Shown: positions 47,728 to 55,295 of the stretch, piece after piece | Layout of the letters: every line of letters begins with the position of its first letter | Position numbering within the stretch: the stretch's first letter is position 1 | Virus record (IMG/VR): IMGVR_UViG_3300025887_000010 | Span: 1-64,000 of that record | Direction: 5' to 3' (one strand) | DNA length: 64,000 bases | Source of the DNA: a virus | Program-made: the position numbers and the translations under genes | Notes under the pieces: generated by a model | Database searches by the model: none | Told to the model about the DNA's origin: nothing | The model's input: only the letters and a program-made list of their open reading frames with translations

Positions 47728-48116
47728 TGGACGCTCTCCTCTTCTTCTGACAATTTGCGATTGAAGACATCAGCCTGTAGGTCTTGGCCGTCGATCTCTC
47801 TGTTGATGAACGCAGCCATGAAGCTTGCGTAGTTGACCATATCCATCAGGGTGTCTTCGACGGATTCGAAAACTGGAGCGTTATTGTTCGATTCCCATGT
47901 TTCGATCAGTGACTGAAGCCGAAGCTTCTTCGCATGGATGATCTCTTCGATCGTCTTGATGCCTGACGGATAATAGTCAGCTTGCTTGACGCGAGAGTTT
48001 GGATTTTGGTAATCCTGACCCTTGAGTCGTTGAAGTTCGATGCATTTCTGCAGGAACATAACCGAGTAGCGCTCTTTCGATACGCCGATGGCTTCGAGTC
48101 GGTTGGTTGTAGACAT
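47724..48116 (-). CDS. DUF1599-like (nucleotide-modification-associated) protein
   Basis: Pattern ELQRLKGQDYQNPN, IHAKKLRLQSLIE, VEDTLMDMVNYASFMAAFI fits DUF1599, which in phages often accompanies modified-base enzymes. It is translationally coupled (ATGA) to the dCMP hydroxymethylase. 130 aa. The annotation rests on motif pattern, and function is inferred from context. Confidence 0.55.
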   Translation of the reverse strand: MSTTNRLEAIGVSKERYSVMFLQKCIELQRLKGQDYQNPNSRVKQADYYPSGIKTIEEIIHAKKLRLQSLIETWESNNNAPVFESVEDTLMDMVNYASFMAAFINREIDGQDLQADVFNRKLSEEEESVQ

Positions 48117-49313
48117 TCACATTTCTCCTTTGTCAAACCGCATTTTCAAGAATTCTGGGTGGCGAAGACGACCGGCTGGAGTGTACTCCATGAATTCCGC
48201 TTCGCATTCTTCACCGATCAACTGATCACGAATTTCCCAGAGATATTCGCGTTGCCTATCGGAAAAGCCTCCGCCAATTTTCGTTGTGGTGCCTTTCTGG
48301 GTCTTAACTATCAACGCACCAAGCTTGCCTTTGAGGCGACCTCGTCCTTCATGAAATCCGGTGACTTCGAAAGAGTCTTCAACAAGAGGCTTGACCTTCA
48401 TCCAGTCGAGTGTGCGCTTGAATGAGTACTTGCCCTTCTTCTTCTTGAGGATTGCACCTTCATGACCGGCTTTGCGATACCGATTGTAGGCAGCTTCAGC
48501 TTCTTCGAGAGAGTTCACAATCTCATGTTCGGCGAGTGGAGTCACTAAGATCATTGATTTCAGAGCTGCATATCGTTCTTCGTATTCGCGAGTGCTTTTG
48601 CGAGACTTGAATTCTTCCATTGTGATTGCATCGAAGAGTTTCAGGCTAGAAAGGACTGCGTCTGAAGTGCTGCGATGGATAACACCAACTGAAAGGTTGA
48701 AGTCACCACCATCAGTGATTGCTTCACCATCGAAGACCATGTTGGGATACGCAGAAAGTTCATTGAGAATTTCCGGATCGATATTGTAGAGAGGCTTGCC
48801 GTTTCTCGAAAGAGTTTCAGTGGCTCCATGTGCATCTACAAGAACGACACAGCGAACTCCATCGAATTTCGGCTGAGCGTAACAAGGGAATTCAGTTTTG
48901 GATTTCGTGTAGGACCCAGCCAATTGAAGGCTAAAGGTCTTGTACGCGTCTTTGTAGACGGTACGGAACGATTTACCACCAATTCCGAGTTGGTATGACT
49001 GAAATCGCCCAAGAATCGAGTTGGTCACATTCAGCTGCAAGTCGGAGAAATCTTCGCAGTTATTGCGAAGCCATTTGAAGTCGGACTCTCCCAAGGCCGT
49101 GAGGATTTGTTCATCGGTGATGGCAGATTCGACATTTGGAAGGGTTGGGCGAAGTTTTGAGACTCCGAAGTTGTGGAATGGATCAAATGACCAGGTGATG
49201 ACTTGCACGGTGTGTGCATCAATCTCACGAAGAGCTTCAATTTTTGCATTGGTTCCTTTTGTGGAACCAAGCATTGATAGATCGCGATGGATAAGTTCGA
49301 ATGGATTCATCAT
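48117..49313 (-). CDS. 30: ATP-dependent DNA ligase, gp30-like
   Basis: Seals nicks in Okazaki fragments. Adenylation motif YAQPKFDGVRC (Lys149), PNMVFDGEAITDGGDF, GHEGAILKKKKGKY and LDWMKVKPL are present. 398 aa, below T4 (487) but typical of phage ligases. AAAGGAC precedes the start, promoter 49336-49365 behind. First gene of a seven-gene operon down to 45117. Confidence 0.92.
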   Translation of the reverse strand: MMNPFELIHRDLSMLGSTKGTNAKIEALREIDAHTVQVITWSFDPFHNFGVSKLRPTLPNVESAITDEQILTALGESDFKWLRNNCEDFSDLQLNVTNSILGRFQSYQLGIGGKSFRTVYKDAYKTFSLQLAGSYTKSKTEFPCYAQPKFDGVRCVVLVDAHGATETLSRNGKPLYNIDPEILNELSAYPNMVFDGEAITDGGDFNLSVGVIHRSTSDAVLSSLKLFDAITMEEFKSRKSTREYEERYAALKSMILVTPLAEHEIVNSLEEAEAAYNRYRKAGHEGAILKKKKGKYSFKRTLDWMKVKPLVEDSFEVTGFHEGRGRLKGKLGALIVKTQKGTTTKIGGGFSDRQREYLWEIRDQLIGEECEAEFMEYTPAGRLRHPEFLKMRFDKGEM

Positions 49314-49335
49314 ATTGTCCTTTGTTTATAGTTCC

Positions 49336-49365
49336 ACTATATCATACATAGCACGCATTGTAAAC
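49336..49365 (-). promoter_or_regulatory. Early promoter of the ligase-hydroxymethylase-gp33 operon
   Basis: GTTTAC, 18-nt spacer, TATAGT with TGA before it. Confidence 0.75.
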
Positions 49366-49381
49366 AAGAAAATTGTCAACG

Positions 49382-49607
49382 CTATTCGTGAAGGATGACA
49401 CCTGACTTGAGTGTGACGCGAATTCGATACTTGACGTACGGACCAACTGGTGGATTTTTTGGAAATCACAGGACCAGTGTAGCGCATAATACGACCTTGA
49501 ATTCGAATTCCGTCATTTCTCGAATATGCTGAAACTGTGGTTGTTCCTAACATATTCAGTCTCTTTCTAGTTCTCGCTTTACCGAGAAGGTAATCAGCTT
49601 TGGCCAT
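49382..49607 (-). pseudogene. Frame-disrupted small gene (probable indel at A6/T6)
   Basis: From ATG 49607 (MAKADYLLGKARTRKRL), AGGAAC upstream, the frame reads GIRIQGRIMRYTGPVI; a one-base shift near 49455-49465 (AAAAAA) continues PKNPPVGPYVKYRIRVTLKSG and stops at 49382-49384. Combined about 75 aa, basic. Without the shift the frame runs into the ligase promoter. Confidence 0.5.
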
Positions 49608-49636
49608 AATTTCTGTTCCTAAAGTGTAGTCCAAGT

Positions 49637-50338
49637 CTACTCAGAAGATTGCTTCTTGAGGATAAGTTTCAAAATTTGATCGACAGTCTGGACACTTTCG
49701 ACCTCGTGATCGTCGATTTCAAGTTCGAAATCTTCCTCGATGAGTATATGGATTTCGACACAATCCAAACTGTCAGCTCCCAAATCAGTGTGGATGTCTG
49801 AATTGGGGTGAACGAGATCGATATCAACCATGAGATGGCTTGCGAGAATACTTTTGATACGGGTAAGAAGACTGTCGTTTTCGACTTCCTTCACTGGTTT
49901 ATCATCAGTGATTGTCATCGGGATGATCGACGATTCACGATCTCCGAAAATATATAGGTTTGGGTTCTTCCAGCGAGCTTCGAATTCCTCGTTCGGAATG
50001 TAGAAGATGCGATCAATCCCAGCTTTGAATAGCTTGGAGATGCATCCTCCACATGGGAAACCAGTTACGTAGGCATCACATCCTTCGACACGAGTACCGA
50101 ATTGAGCAGCATTCAGGAGTGCATTCTCTTCAGCGTGGATTGAAAAGACAAGACGATCGTCGCGTTGTAGATTTTCAACTGCGTCATCATCGATACCTGG
50201 ACAATTTCCATTCCATCCAGTAGAGATGATGTGGTGTGACTTGGAGGCAATAACACATCCAACATGAGCACCGTTATGTTTCGAATTTTGCGATGCAAGA
50301 GATGCAACACACATTGGGTAGGTTGTGATGCTCTTCAT
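49637..50338 (-). CDS. dCMP deaminase fused to an acyl carrier protein
   Basis: Residues 1-135: cytidine/deoxycytidylate deaminase zinc site, His68-Ala-Glu70 (SIHAEENALLNAA) and Cys96, Cys99 (FPCGGC). Residues 155-228: an acyl carrier protein with NSDIHTDLGADSLDCVEI, Ser190 in the DSL motif being the expected phosphopantetheine site, and helix ESVQTVDQILKLI. Both parts are in one frame of 233 aa. The deaminase would convert dCMP to dUMP for thyA; the ACP role is unknown. I know of no family with this architecture. Confidence 0.88.
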   Translation of the reverse strand: MKSITTYPMCVASLASQNSKHNGAHVGCVIASKSHHIISTGWNGNCPGIDDDAVENLQRDDRLVFSIHAEENALLNAAQFGTRVEGCDAYVTGFPCGGCISKLFKAGIDRIFYIPNEEFEARWKNPNLYIFGDRESSIIPMTITDDKPVKEVENDSLLTRIKSILASHLMVDIDLVHPNSDIHTDLGADSLDCVEIHILIEEDFELEIDDHEVESVQTVDQILKLILKKQSSE

Positions 50339-50538
50339 CAAACTTCCTCCATCCTTTCGGCCGCATTGATCGAATTCGTCACATCCTCGATGTGTTTATT
50401 CGCATCGTTGATCGCATTCTGAGCTTCCAAACCTGCAATTCCACAGCGAACGTCAGAGTGAATGAACGCCTGTGTGAGTGCATTGCGCAATTTCACAATG
50501 AGATCAAACTGTTCTTTCGATTGGACTTTTTTATTCAT
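50338..50538 (-). CDS. Hypothetical 66-aa helical protein
   Basis: Start at 50538 (MNKKVQSKEQFDLIVKLRN), AAAGGAAA upstream. Helical with GIAGLEAQNAINDANKH. Stop overlaps the deaminase-ACP start (TGATG). No family recognised. Confidence 0.65.
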   Translation of the reverse strand: MNKKVQSKEQFDLIVKLRNALTQAFIHSDVRCGIAGLEAQNAINDANKHIEDVTNSINAAERMEEV

Positions 50539-50573
50539 GTCTACGTTTCCTTTGTTTAAGGTTTCATAATTCA

Positions 50574-50603
50574 ATCATAACACAAAGCAAATGCGATGTA
50601 CAC
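50574..50603 (-). promoter_or_regulatory. Early promoter of the deaminase-ACP operon
   Basis: GTGTAC, 18-nt spacer, TATGAT. Confidence 0.75.
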
Positions 50604-50607
50604 ACAA

Positions 50608-50634
50608 AAATGGCGAGCACGAGGCTCGCCATTT
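50608..50634. terminator. Terminator A of a duplicated terminator-promoter module
   Basis: AAATGGCGAGC and GCTCGCCATTT, 11-bp stem, followed by TTTTT on the minus strand. It is part of an exact 36-bp repeat (50597-50632) also present at 50752-50787. Confidence 0.85.
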
Positions 50635-50722
50635 CTTTTATAAATGTTGCTTTAGACGATTACAGCATGACAATCTCCCCTTATTCTAAAAGCGTTTGAA
50701 AGACGATTTCAAAAGTTTCGAT
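50608..50722 (-). ncRNA. Candidate short RNA with a two-codon minigene
   Basis: A leftward early promoter (50729-50758) and a terminator (50608-50634) bound about 115 nt with no real ORF. Inside is a strong ribosome site AAGGGGAG (50682-50675), then ATG CTG TAA at 50668-50660, a two-codon start-stop frame. It could be a regulatory RNA or a minigene. Confidence 0.5.
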
Positions 50723-50728
50723 AGTTAA

Positions 50729-50758
50729 GATATATCACACTCTGTACGTCTTGTACAC
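50729..50758 (-). promoter_or_regulatory. Early promoter of the short RNA unit
   Basis: GTGTAC, 18-nt spacer, TATATC with TGA before it. Confidence 0.75.
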
Positions 50759-50764
50759 ACAAAA

Positions 50765-50787
50765 ATGGCGAGCACGAGGCTCGCCAT
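50765..50787. terminator. Terminator B of the duplicated module, ends gene 23
   Basis: ATGGCGAGC and GCTCGCCAT, 9-bp stem, with TTTTT on the minus strand, about 30 bp after the gene 23 stop. Confidence 0.85.
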
Positions 50788-50813
50788 CATTTTGATCAGT
50801 GTTTCTGTTCGAC

Positions 50814-52133
50814 TTAGAACAGGATACCAGTCACGCGGAACAAGCGGTAGAACTTGTTGGTCCGTGCTACGACTGCGCCGTTCGTGTCTGCCAGAGGGTT
50901 GACAACGAAACCGGCCCGTGTCTTGAAGAACATGACTGGCTGACCCGATGTTGGGGACACAGTTTCAACGCTCCAGACTGGGACGTATGGGCAGTAGAAT
51001 GCACCAGCTGCATATTCGGCATCGCCTTTCCAACCAACCATGCAGAAACCTGCGTTGGGGGAAGAGACTTGCGCACGGTCGTCACGGTAGATGCGCACTT
51101 TGCCCATCAGCATGCCGACTGCAGTCGTGGTGTCAGTGATGACCTCAGATGCGCCGGAGAACTGGTTGTTCGCAGGGCTGAGTTCACTGATGAAGCCGGA
51201 GTTGGCGAGCAGGTTGTAGGTCTTCGTGTCAACCACGGCAAAGTTACCATGACCGGTACGAGTGTCAAACATGATCTGCGAACATTCATGCAGAATGCGC
51301 ATTGCCAAGATACGACCTTTCTCACCAATCCACTGACCGTCGGTGTCAGCGTTCAAATCGTATACGCCAGGAGTGGTTGTGTCGGAGCAACCCAGAACTG
51401 CCGAGATGTACAACTTGCGAAGCGTTTCGTAGTTGATTTCGGAAGTCAGCTGTTCGGACATCATCGAGCCGAACATGGATTTGCCGTCGACACCGTGTTG
51501 TGCTGCAAGGTCCTGAATCATTTCCATCGAGAAGTTCGACATCAATGCGCGGGTCTTGGCTTGCACAGGGACGGAGTCCACAGTCATGGCGACCTGAGCG
51601 GTCACGTCGTCTTCGCCTTCGCCACTGGACATGAACCCACCAGTCGTAAAGCCGGAACCGATACCAGTACCAGCGTCGGCAGTTGGATCAGAGGCGCGGT
51701 CAGTGGCAACAACAGCAGCTTCGCGAGCGCCGGCAGAATCGAGACCAGTGAAGTCAGCTTGTGTGTTGTTGAGCGCAATTTCAGCGCCAGATTGGTTATT
51801 GAACCGTGGACGCCATGCGAAAGCAAGACCGGTTGGACCAGTAAGTGGTTGAGTACCAACAAGCTGGTTACCCAGAATCTGTGGACCCATCCGGCGAACC
51901 AGAGAGATTACCACCTGGTCATAGCCAGAAACGCCGCCAGCAGTGTTTGTCGGTGCAGCTTCTTGGAAGACGCTCTTCTGAGAGGCCAGGAAGTTGCGTG
52001 TGTTTTCCAGCATACGGGCGATGCCCATCTGCTTGGTTTTGTCCTTGACAGGCTCCATCGTGTCGTCCTGTGCTTCAAGCACTTTCTTCCACTTTTGGGC
52101 AAGGAAATGGTCGTTTTCACCATAAAATTCCAT
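50814..52133 (-). CDS. 23: Major capsid protein gp23
   Basis: Start at 52133 (MEFYGENDHFLAQKWKKVLE) has AGGAGA and a late box (52183-52190) 50 nt upstream. gp23 hallmarks: VFQEAAPTNTAGGVSGYDQVVISLVRRMGPQ, GLAFAWRPRF, MSNFSMEMIQDLAAQHG, LTSEINYETLRKLYISAV, PYVPVWSVETVSPTSGQPVMFFKTRAG. 439 aa, shorter than T4 (521). Lxx-Glu sites in the first 50 residues fit gp21 processing. GC and Ala usage is higher than in neighbours, as usual for capsid genes. Confidence 0.95.
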   Translation of the reverse strand: MEFYGENDHFLAQKWKKVLEAQDDTMEPVKDKTKQMGIARMLENTRNFLASQKSVFQEAAPTNTAGGVSGYDQVVISLVRRMGPQILGNQLVGTQPLTGPTGLAFAWRPRFNNQSGAEIALNNTQADFTGLDSAGAREAAVVATDRASDPTADAGTGIGSGFTTGGFMSSGEGEDDVTAQVAMTVDSVPVQAKTRALMSNFSMEMIQDLAAQHGVDGKSMFGSMMSEQLTSEINYETLRKLYISAVLGCSDTTTPGVYDLNADTDGQWIGEKGRILAMRILHECSQIMFDTRTGHGNFAVVDTKTYNLLANSGFISELSPANNQFSGASEVITDTTTAVGMLMGKVRIYRDDRAQVSSPNAGFCMVGWKGDAEYAAGAFYCPYVPVWSVETVSPTSGQPVMFFKTRAGFVVNPLADTNGAVVARTNKFYRLFRVTGILF

Positions 52134-52182
52134 CGTGTTTTCTCCTAAGGGTGTTGGATCATTTGTTGCATGATCATTCGTA

Positions 52183-52190
52183 TATTTTAC
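52183..52190 (-). promoter_or_regulatory. Late promoter of gene 23
   Basis: GTAAAATA on the minus strand, 50 nt before the start. Confidence 0.75.
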
Positions 52191-52213
52191 TCGTGCTGGC
52201 ATTCGATTTTAGA

Positions 52214-52597
52214 TCAGGACTTCAACATCCTTGTGACGATCTTGTTGCCCTTTTCACGAAAGGCTTTCACGAACTCGGGTGACGAAATCCCAGAGCAGGA
52301 CTCTGCAATATGTACTTCAGTTCGATATCCTTGCGTGATCGTGTGACGGACAGAACCCATTGCGATTCCATTTTTGGTCGTAAGAATGTTCTCGATCACT
52401 ATGGATTCGCCATCATTATCCACCGAGGTGCTCACTGCAAACCCGGAAGACTCGAGGAAGGTCTTCGAAAATGATTCGATGACCTTCGAAATTGATTCGA
52501 CTTCAGAGTCAGTGAGCGTCAAGGATGTGACAGACTCCGTGAAGAGATTGTCACACCCTCTTTCGCTCAAATCCTCGAGGATTTGGCTGATCCGCAT
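52214..52597 (-). CDS. Hypothetical 127-aa protein between 22 and 23
   Basis: Start at 52597 (MRISQILEDLSERG) directly after the gene 22 stop, GGAAA upstream. N-terminus has an ILE site; Ser/Thr-rich (TESVTSLTLTDSEV) with SISKVIESFSKTFLESSGF. Placed inside the capsid block and preceded by scaffold, so a core or capsid-associated internal protein is likely. No family recognised. Confidence 0.65.
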   Translation of the reverse strand: MRISQILEDLSERGCDNLFTESVTSLTLTDSEVESISKVIESFSKTFLESSGFAVSTSVDNDGESIVIENILTTKNGIAMGSVRHTITQGYRTEVHIAESCSGISSPEFVKAFREKGNKIVTRMLKS

Positions 52598-52598
52598 A

Positions 52599-53786
52599 TC
52601 AGCTTTCCATTGCTTCATCGATTGCACTGAAGAGGTCACCCTTGACTTCGCTCTTGAGACTGAAATTAGTGTCAGCGTTCTCGACAATGCGCTTCATGTA
52701 GTTGTCGTTTTCGGAGTCTTTCTCGGTGAAGAACTTGGTCTTCAACATGGTGGCCTTGCCTTTGAAGTCTTCAAACGAGCTGAAGTCGACCTCGTTGACA
52801 GATTCGACGAAGCGTTCCTTTACAGAGTCCGTCATGTCGTCAGAAGCATTCTCAACGAAGCGTTCAATCTTCAGCAGAAGAGCTTCTTTGCGAACGGTAT
52901 CCAACTTGGTAGAAAGCTCTTCGACGAAATCGGTCTTGTCCTTCAGATCAGACTGCAGTTCCTGAATTTTGGAGCTGTTTTCGGCCTTCATCTCGAAGTC
53001 GGTGTCTGAGAACAGAGTCTGAGTTTCCTCAAAGAGAGTCTCCAGTTTGGCAAGACGTGCCTTATCGACGATGACATCACCATGAGATTCGAAGAAGTCG
53101 TTTGTTGCACGTTCGACGTATGCAGAAACACGACGGTCAATTTCTTTCTCCTGGGCTTTCGCATTGGCTTCGTACTTTCGCTCCATTTTCGATAGAGCCT
53201 TTTCAGAAACGGCAACAGCGACTCGTGCGATCTCGGTCTTCAGAACAGCGACAAAGGCGGCAGAGCGTTCTTCATCAAGGTCGAGAGATTCGATGACCTT
53301 CTTGACGACAGCGTTGTCGACCACGGAGATTGGAGCAGACTCACCAAGAATTGGAGCTTCATCGTCTTCATCGCCTAACTCGTCATCTTCATCGCCCATT
53401 TCGTCGTCCTCATCACCCATTTCATCGATGAGTGGATCATCAAGACCGTCGATGGACTCTTTCTTCTTCTTCTCTTCGTAGTCCTTGTCGTCCTTGTCGT
53501 CCTTGTCGTCGTCCTTGTCGTCGTCCTTGTCGTCGTCCTTGTCGTCGTCCTTGTCGTCGTCCTTGTCGTCGTCCTTGTCGGACTCTTTCTTCTTCGCTTC
53601 CATCTTGGCGAAGATCGAACGAATCTTGTACGATTCGCCTTTTGTCAGCGTGGGAGCGTCATCAACGGATTCGTTAAGCAGTGCGAATCCCTTGTCGGCG
53701 TTCTCAGCAAAAGCGGTCGTGATCTCATTCAGTTTGCTTGGGTTTTTGCTTGCAAGGTCCTGCAAAGCTTTCAGAATTCTATCCAT
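52599..53786 (-). CDS. 22: Prohead core scaffold gp22-like with acidic repeat
   Basis: Core scaffold that shapes the prohead and is degraded by gp21. Position between 21 and 23, helical, very acidic and Lys-rich; FEDFKGKATMLKTKFF and SIRSLDLDEERSAAFVAVL-type helices fit. Residues about 75-110 are a low-complexity KDDD run encoded by 12-bp tandem repeats (53485-53580). 395 aa against 269 in T4. Identity is by position and composition; its start has no visible late box, so it follows 21. Confidence 0.78.
   Translation of the reverse strand: MDRILKALQDLASKNPSKLNEITTAFAENADKGFALLNESVDDAPTLTKGESYKIRSIFAKMEAKKKESDKDDDKDDDKDDDKDDDKDDDKDDDKDDKDDKDYEEKKKKESIDGLDDPLIDEMGDEDDEMGDEDDELGDEDDEAPILGESAPISVVDNAVVKKVIESLDLDEERSAAFVAVLKTEIARVAVAVSEKALSKMERKYEANAKAQEKEIDRRVSAYVERATNDFFESHGDVIVDKARLAKLETLFEETQTLFSDTDFEMKAENSSKIQELQSDLKDKTDFVEELSTKLDTVRKEALLLKIERFVENASDDMTDSVKERFVESVNEVDFSSFEDFKGKATMLKTKFFTEKDSENDNYMKRIVENADTNFSLKSEVKGDLFSAIDEAMES
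53485..53580. repeat. 12-bp tandem repeat inside gene 22 (KDDD)
   Basis: TCGTCGTCCTTG repeats head to tail at least six times, encoding KDDD on the minus strand. It is in frame and does not break gene 22. Confidence 0.9.
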
Positions 53787-53802
53787 GGAATGGCCTCTCT
53801 TT

Positions 53803-54450
53803 CTAGAATTTTGTGATGTTGCGGATCAGTTTCCTGAACTCGCTTGTTGAAAGTTGGTCCACTTTGCGCAGTTTGCTTGCAGTAGACTTTGTGATGATTC
53901 CTTCCTCAACGAAGAACTCAGTGTTCTCAGCGAATGCACGAACCATCGCATCAGGAGCAGATGGATTCGAGACGATGTCCACGGCGGTCATGATGTACAT
54001 TTCCATATACTCGATTCCGTCTTTATGGACTTTCGACTTTCCTCCGCCTCTTGTTGAGACTCCCAAATTCACACCGGATGTGGCAAGACCTTTTGCAGTA
54101 TTGCCCATAGGGGTATCAGTAATCTTCGCTTTACCGTAGATGTTCTTTCCGTCGAACCGCATCTCGGTGATAAGGTGCGACACGTTTTGAAGAGCGACGG
54201 TCAATCCTTCTGGGTGGTCCAGTTCGCCGAGGGCAATGCCTCGTTTGATGCGTGTTTCGATATAAGCTTCGGCGGCAGGGAACAGAACATCCTCAGGATA
54301 GTTCCGTCCGTTTCCATTCACCAGATCGGCTTGGGCGAAGATACCTTCGATGTAGAAGGCGCTCACACCTGAATCATTCTTATTCTCAAAGAACTCCAGG
54401 TTCGAGTGTCCCACGTCTTCTGAGAAGAGATTCAGAGCGACTTTAGTCAT
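53803..54450 (-). CDS. 21: Prohead protease gp21
   Basis: Serine protease that cleaves head proteins after LxE/IxE. His79 in GELDHPEG, Ser132 in GVSTRGGG, plus FAQADLVNGNGRNYP and MTAVDIVSNPSAPDA. 215 aa, as in T4 (212). A late box (54479-54486) lies 29 nt upstream, inside the 3' end of the preceding small gene. Confidence 0.93.
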   Translation of the reverse strand: MTKVALNLFSEDVGHSNLEFFENKNDSGVSAFYIEGIFAQADLVNGNGRNYPEDVLFPAAEAYIETRIKRGIALGELDHPEGLTVALQNVSHLITEMRFDGKNIYGKAKITDTPMGNTAKGLATSGVNLGVSTRGGGKSKVHKDGIEYMEMYIMTAVDIVSNPSAPDAMVRAFAENTEFFVEEGIITKSTASKLRKVDQLSTSEFRKLIRNITKF

Positions 54451-54454
54451 GTGA

Positions 54455-54604
54455 TTATCCTTTTGGGTTTTTCTTTGTTATTTTACCCATTTCGTGCATT
54501 TGGTTGTCCCGCTTCGTTTCGATACCTTTGCTCAACTTTTCGTCGAACATCTGCTTGAATTTCTGGTAGTCACCAGCCTTGATGGTCTTGAAGGTTTCGG
54601 TCAT
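54455..54604 (-). CDS. 49-aa protein between portal and protease (core position)
   Basis: ATG 54604 overlaps the previous stop (ATGA). Basic and helical: ETFKTIKAGDYQKFKQMFDEKL, ending KKNPKG. It occupies the place of T4 prohead-core genes 67/68, so a small core protein is possible. The late box of gene 21 lies within it. Confidence 0.6.
   Translation of the reverse strand: MTETFKTIKAGDYQKFKQMFDEKLSKGIETKRDNQMHEMGKITKKNPKG
54479..54486 (-). promoter_or_regulatory. Late promoter of gene 21
   Basis: GTAAAATA on the minus strand, 29 nt before 54450, intragenic. Confidence 0.65.
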
Positions 54605-55053
54605 TCGTCAAATCTCCTTGAGATGTAAAATGATACAGGGGGGTACGGAATAGGATTCGGAAACATCCTTTGCAACCATGTACATCGAGGAATTTCATAG
54701 ACCTGGTAGGTCGTATTACCCGAATCGATTGATCGACCGATGTCGACCGAAACTTCATAACTGTGAGCTCCAAGGTCTTCTGACGGCAGCTTTGCAAGAA
54801 TAGGAGTCGACACCAGTTGGTGGACAATGTCTGCAGAATCGATGATCTCTCGCTTAAAGCTGACGCTACAAGATTTGACAACATCCCCAGACCATCGGTA
54901 GACGAGCTTGTCCGCCTCGATATATGGTGTGTAAAGCACGTCGTTCCGGACGTTTTCTGCGGTACCTTCATTGTAGGTCATGAACGGATAAATGACGAAA
55001 ACACTAACCCAGATGGCAGCGGCCAACGCTGTAATATATGATGTGATCTTCAT
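54601..55053 (-). CDS. Hypothetical 150-aa membrane-anchored protein
   Basis: ATG at 55053 overlaps the previous stop (TGATG). N-terminal membrane segment (SYITALAAAIWVSVFVIYPF), then a soluble domain with YRWSGDVVKSCSVSFKREIID and a C-terminal ...YPPVSFYISRRF. In the head block but not like known head genes. Two Cys may bond in the periplasm. Confidence 0.6.
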   Translation of the reverse strand: MKITSYITALAAAIWVSVFVIYPFMTYNEGTAENVRNDVLYTPYIEADKLVYRWSGDVVKSCSVSFKREIIDSADIVHQLVSTPILAKLPSEDLGAHSYEVSVDIGRSIDSGNTTYQVYEIPRCTWLQRMFPNPIPYPPVSFYISRRFDE

Positions 55054-55295
55054 CAAACTTTTCCTGATCCGGCTGCGTTGAATATACCCTGTATGAGATT
55101 CGCGGCAGCATCTTTGAAAACGGCATAGAGTGCGATGATGGCGAGGAGAACTTGAGCAACCTTACCGAATGTCCCCACCTTCTTCGCAGCTCTTTTCCAA
55201 AAGATGTTACCTTCTGCCATCTCGAGAAGCGCTTTGCGTTTCTCTGCAGGGATATCACCCCAAGATTCTGGCAGTCCTGAATTGTTTTCTGCCAT
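55053..55295 (-). CDS. 80-aa single-pass membrane protein
   Basis: MAENNSGLPESWGDIPAEKRK helical start, hydrophobic VAQVLLAIIALYAVF, then FKDAAANLIQGIFNAAG. One membrane segment; holin-like in style but its place among capsid genes argues for caution. Function unknown. Confidence 0.6.
   Translation of the reverse strand: MAENNSGLPESWGDIPAEKRKALLEMAEGNIFWKRAAKKVGTFGKVAQVLLAIIALYAVFKDAAANLIQGIFNAAGSGKV

Noticed and set aside
50799-52148. Long rightward ORF of 449 aa opposite the capsid gene
   Set aside because: It mirrors gene 23 on the other strand, has unusual Cys/His/Trp-rich composition and lacks a ribosome site; shadow of a highly biased coding strand.
53485-53580. Possible CRISPR-like repeat array
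   Set aside because: Twelve-bp units are contiguous with no spacers and encode KDDD in frame in the scaffold gene.
53432-53677. Rightward ORF with repeated PCRR units
   Set aside because: It is the antisense reading of the KDDD repeat in gene 22.
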